Assembly (NCBI GenBank): GCA_041746735.1
Contig: JBGTGP010000017.1
Span: forward strand, 1 to 64,000
Direction: 5' to 3'
Length of the DNA: 64,000 nt
Source of the DNA: Opimibacter sp041746735
GTDB lineage: Bacteria > Bacteroidota > Bacteroidia > Chitinophagales > Saprospiraceae
Shown here: positions 61,276-64,000 of the stretch, one piece after another
Numbering within the stretch: position 1 is the first letter of the stretch
How the letters are laid out: each line of letters begins with the position of its first letter
Notes under the pieces: generated by a model
Seen by the model: only the letters and a program-made list of their open reading frames with translations
Told to the model about the DNA's origin: nothing
Database searches by the model: none
Made by a program: the position numbers and the translations under genes

Positions 61276-61950
61276 TCAGATAATCCAGCCATCATCCATT
61301 TCGATGATCCTGTCCGTAGCATTGGCAAATTCAGGATCATGCGTGACGATCAACAGGGTTTGATTCAAGTCCCGCCCTAATTTTTGAAAAAGATTAAATA
61401 CGATTTCGCCATTACGTTTGTCCAGATTACCGGTGGGTTCATCGCCCATGAGGATCAACGGATCATTGATCAGCGCACGGGCAATAGCGACCCTTTGTTT
61501 TTGCCCGCCGGACAATTGGTTCGGTTTTTTTAAGGCCTGATCTTCGATCTCAAAAATATGGAGTTTTTCCATGGCCTTATGCTCGAGTTCCTTTTCGGAA
61601 AGCCGCCCCAATTTAAGTCCGGGGATCATCACGTTTTTCAGGACGCTAAACTCATTGAGCAGGTAATGGAATTGAAAAACAAAGCCGATTTTTTCATTAC
61701 GAATCCGCGCCAGCTCCGCTTCTGTCCGCAACCGCATGGATTGTCCATCGATCAGGAGTTCACCTTCATAGTCGGTGTCCATCGTCGAAAGTATATAGAG
61801 CAAGGTGGATTTGCCGCATCCGGACTTGCCCACTATAGAGGTAAACTCGCCTTTACGGATAGAAAAACTGATATCTTTCAGGGCATGATGTCGTTGTGCC
61901 CCCTGAAAGTATTTGTTGATGTTTCTGGCTTCAATTACGGTATCGGGCAT
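61276..61950 (-). CDS. ABC transporter ATPase (LolD/MacB type)
   Basis: A 224-residue ABC ATPase. Walker A GKSGCGKS, Q-loop FVFQFHYLLNEFS, signature LSGGQKQR, Walker B LILMGDEPTGNLD. FQFHYLL..F is the LolD/MacB hallmark. The ATG at 61950 follows the permease stop by one base; an ATG at 62019 would overlap the permease gene. It pairs with the FtsX-like permease and adaptor for export of a lipoprotein or small molecule across the envelope. Confidence 0.93.
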   Translation of the reverse strand: MPDTVIEARNINKYFQGAQRHHALKDISFSIRKGEFTSIVGKSGCGKSTLLYILSTMDTDYEGELLIDGQSMRLRTEAELARIRNEKIGFVFQFHYLLNEFSVLKNVMIPGLKLGRLSEKELEHKAMEKLHIFEIEDQALKKPNQLSGGQKQRVAIARALINDPLILMGDEPTGNLDKRNGEIVFNLFQKLGRDLNQTLLIVTHDPEFANATDRIIEMDDGWII

Positions 61951-61951
61951 A

Positions 61952-63211
61952 CTATTTTCCTCTGATGATGACGACCGGATCGATTTGACTGGCTTTTCGG
62001 GCCGGAAAATATCCTGCAAAATAGGTAGTCACAATTCCAAACGTGACCCCAATGAGATAGAATTTAGGACTGTAGTTGATTGGAAAAGTTTTGATCCGGG
62101 GCAATGCCGGCGTATCAAAAGGAACCTGATCAATCAACGAAGACAATAGAAATCCTGTTCCCAATCCTACCACTGAACCCACGATACCAATGCTCAAGGC
62201 AATGAAGATAAAGATTCGTTTGACATCACTCCCGGAGAAACCCGTAGCCTTTAAAATGGCGATAGAATCCATTTTCTCATATATCATCATATTGAGAATG
62301 TTGTAAATCCCAAAGCCGGAAACGATCAACAACGTAATGCCGACGGCGTAGGAGATGATGGAACGTACATTACTTCCCGTTTCAAACTGGGCATTGGCGG
62401 TCTGGATGTCTTCTACATCCACCTGAAAAATACGGCTATACTCCCGGCCTGTTTCCGGTGCCAGATTCAGGTCTTTCAGTTTGACCTGAAGATCGGTGAT
62501 ATAGGATTTTGGCTCACCTAAGAGTTTTTGGGCCGTATGAAGCGCTGTATAGTTTTGCACTTTGTCAATATCCAGCAATCCGGATTGAAAATATCCCACG
62601 ACTTTCAATTGTTGTCTCTCACCTGTGACAGTCGTGACTTGTATAACATCTCCGATTTCAGCCAACATTCGTTCTGCAGCAGCCTTTCCCAGGATAATAC
62701 TGTTCGGTGTCTGGATCAAAGCCATCGGGTCACCGGTCGTCACATAATCACGGAAATGGAACAACTGACTTTCCGCTTCCACATCTATACCGTTGATCAC
62801 GCCTGTGATATCAATACTGCCGACGGTATAGAAGGCCTGAACGATAATCTTCGGGGCCAGGCCCAGCACCCGCTCATCCTGTAGCAGGGTTTGCCTGATT
62901 TTGTCTACATTATATAGGGATGTTCGCCCTGCTCCGGGCTTGATCCTTCGAATGAAGTGATAGGATTCAGTTGTGTCCGTCGCGACCTGCACGGGTTGTA
63001 TCGCAGTCGGTTTGACTTCATTGTAAATTTTGATGTGAGGGGTGCGGTTGAGAATCAGGCCATCAAGGAGGTCGTTGAGGCCATGCATAAATCCCAACAG
63101 GGTGACAAACATCGTAATACTGAATGTAACACCTGTAGCTGCAATAAGGGTTTGCCGCCACCGGGCCATCAGCAGTGCTATGGCAACATCGCTGATCAGT
63201 TTGAAATTCAT
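61952..63211 (-). CDS. FtsX-like ABC permease (MacB/LolC type)
   Basis: A 419-residue membrane protein with one N-terminal helix, a large periplasmic MacB-PCD domain (about 45-260), and three C-terminal helices (FtsX domain; SIISYAVGITLLIVSGFGIYNILNMMIYEKMDSIAILKATGFSG, then VGLGTGFLLSSLIDQVP and GVTFGIVTTYFAGYFPARKASQIDPVVIIRGK). It overlaps the adaptor gene by 4 nt. Confidence 0.92.
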   Translation of the reverse strand: MNFKLISDVAIALLMARWRQTLIAATGVTFSITMFVTLLGFMHGLNDLLDGLILNRTPHIKIYNEVKPTAIQPVQVATDTTESYHFIRRIKPGAGRTSLYNVDKIRQTLLQDERVLGLAPKIIVQAFYTVGSIDITGVINGIDVEAESQLFHFRDYVTTGDPMALIQTPNSIILGKAAAERMLAEIGDVIQVTTVTGERQQLKVVGYFQSGLLDIDKVQNYTALHTAQKLLGEPKSYITDLQVKLKDLNLAPETGREYSRIFQVDVEDIQTANAQFETGSNVRSIISYAVGITLLIVSGFGIYNILNMMIYEKMDSIAILKATGFSGSDVKRIFIFIALSIGIVGSVVGLGTGFLLSSLIDQVPFDTPALPRIKTFPINYSPKFYLIGVTFGIVTTYFAGYFPARKASQIDPVVIIRGK

Positions 63212-64000
63212 GGAGACGGGAGCATCAGGACGTCTTGTTCCGTCAGGCCTTCCAGAATTTCTACTTTTTGGTAGTCGCGGAGCCCGATCCGAACCTGTAT
63301 CGTATCACCATTTTCCAGGAGGACAAAATTCTCCTGAAAAAGAAATTTTCTGGGGATAGTCATTACATTCTCTTTAACCCGGATGATAATATTGGCTTCC
63401 AGCGAAAGATTAGGATACAACTGGGGAGGAGGTGTGGTGAAAGTGGCCTCTACTGTAGCCGTCTTGGTACGGGGATTAAGGATCGGGTTGATACGGGTGA
63501 TGATGGCATCAAAAACCTGGCCCTTGTAACTATCCATACTCACTTTTACCGACTGGCCTTCCTTTACAGCCGTAATATCATATTCGTCCACTTCGAGCTC
63601 CAGTATAAACAAAGAAGCGTCACCAATGACCGCCAGTGGGTTTTGAGGGCTTACCATTTCGCCAGGCTCCCGGAGTACAGAATAGACGCGACCATCCATA
63701 ATACTTCGGACCAGAAAATCACCTTCGGTATTTCGGGAGATCTCTACATTTTTCAAAGCCTGACGGGACAGCAGATCCAGTCGTCTTTTTTCATCCCGAT
63801 AGCGCAGTTGCAGGGACGCATATGCCGTCCGTGTATTTTGATAGTTCAACTGAGAACGCTCAAGGTCATTTTTAGACCCAATATTCTCAGCCCAGAGACT
63901 CTCCTGACGGATATACAATAATGAGTCATTCATCATTTTACTTCGGGCCAGTTCGATTTGGAGGAGTAATTCATCCAGTTTAACCTGATTGGCCCTCAGA
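63208..64000 (-). CDS. Periplasmic adaptor subunit (HlyD/MacA-like), 5' part outside the window
   Basis: At least 263 residues are in the window and the frame is open to the right edge, where LRANQVKLDELLLQIELARSK continues the coiled-coil hairpin. ENIGSKNDLERSQLNYQNTRTAYASLQLRYRDEKRRL is the returning coiled-coil arm, followed by the barrel-sandwich lipoyl half (DFLVRSIMDGRVYSVLREPGEMVSPQNPLAVIG) and a beta-barrel. Similar proteins join inner-membrane MacB/LolCDE-like pumps to TolC. It overlaps the permease gene by 4 nt. The start and signal sequence are not visible. Confidence 0.9.
   Translation of the reverse strand, partial: LRANQVKLDELLLQIELARSKMMNDSLLYIRQESLWAENIGSKNDLERSQLNYQNTRTAYASLQLRYRDEKRRLDLLSRQALKNVEISRNTEGDFLVRSIMDGRVYSVLREPGEMVSPQNPLAVIGDASLFILELEVDEYDITAVKEGQSVKVSMDSYKGQVFDAIITRINPILNPRTKTATVEATFTTPPPQLYPNLSLEANIIIRVKENVMTIPRKFLFQENFVLLENGDTIQVRIGLRDYQKVEILEGLTEQDVLMLPSP

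Overview
The window is a piece of a Bacteroidota chromosome. The evidence is type IX secretion C-terminal domains on several secreted proteins, promoter-like TAnnTTTG elements, a Sec-type (clade II) nitrous oxide reductase cluster, a futalosine-pathway menaquinone gene and short outer-membrane barrel genes. A relative of Saprospiria or Chitinophagia is plausible, but the sequence alone does not settle the class. I saw no rRNA, tRNA, CRISPR array, prophage, insertion sequence or transposase.

Layout. 0.2-8.4 kb: secreted M28 peptidase, hpt, tatA, a Skp-like chaperone, a site-2 protease, an acyl-CoA dehydrogenase, and a metal-uptake unit (DtxR/MntR regulator, binding protein, ATPase) with no permease gene beside it. 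8.6-12.3 kb: an SLC45/GPH-like transporter and an S9 peptidase. 12.4-22.9 kb: a nitrogen-oxide respiration region. On the + strand are a beta-propeller lipoprotein, a cysteine-free Crp/Fnr regulator, a polytopic His-containing membrane protein and a fasciclin lipoprotein. Facing them on the - strand is a seven-gene operon: cytochrome c, nosZ, a membrane-NosL fusion, nosD, nosF, nosY and a group III truncated haemoglobin. FNR/DNR-type palindromes lie in front of both the operon and the fasciclin gene, so the regulator probably links the two arms.

23-38 kb holds outer-membrane and secreted proteins (a large FG-GAP/ASPIC lipoprotein, lipase, PKD/T9SS protein, esterase), a DEAD-box helicase with a structured leader, a DedA protein, a YitT (DUF2179) gene remnant and an amino-acid permease. 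A gene-free, repeat-rich 1.2 kb stretch lies at 28.9-30.0 kb. 38-46 kb is housekeeping: upp, DUF2400, the rimP-nusA-infB operon with a terminator-like hairpin directly before rimP, and mqnC coupled to a purine nucleoside phosphorylase. A decayed T9SS sorting-domain tail follows at 46.4 kb. 46.5-64 kb carries an LysM glucosaminidase, a DUF937 protein, a TPR lipoprotein, dodecin, a D-threonine aldolase-like enzyme, T9SS proteins, an Rrf2 regulator with three cysteines, an ABC-F protein, a tail-specific protease, and an ABC export unit (ATPase, FtsX-like permease, adaptor) whose adaptor runs off the right edge.

The most unusual non-coding signal is a modular intergenic repeat present in four places (8.5, 37.0, 56.2 and 61.2 kb). 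It is built from TTTACCC-like arrays, a CTTGCGCG/CGCGCAAG hairpin with variable loop, and a TACGCCA/TGGCGTA hairpin. The most useful biological hypothesis is the Crp/Fnr-controlled N2O-reduction region, with its fused NosL and its co-transcribed haemoglobin.
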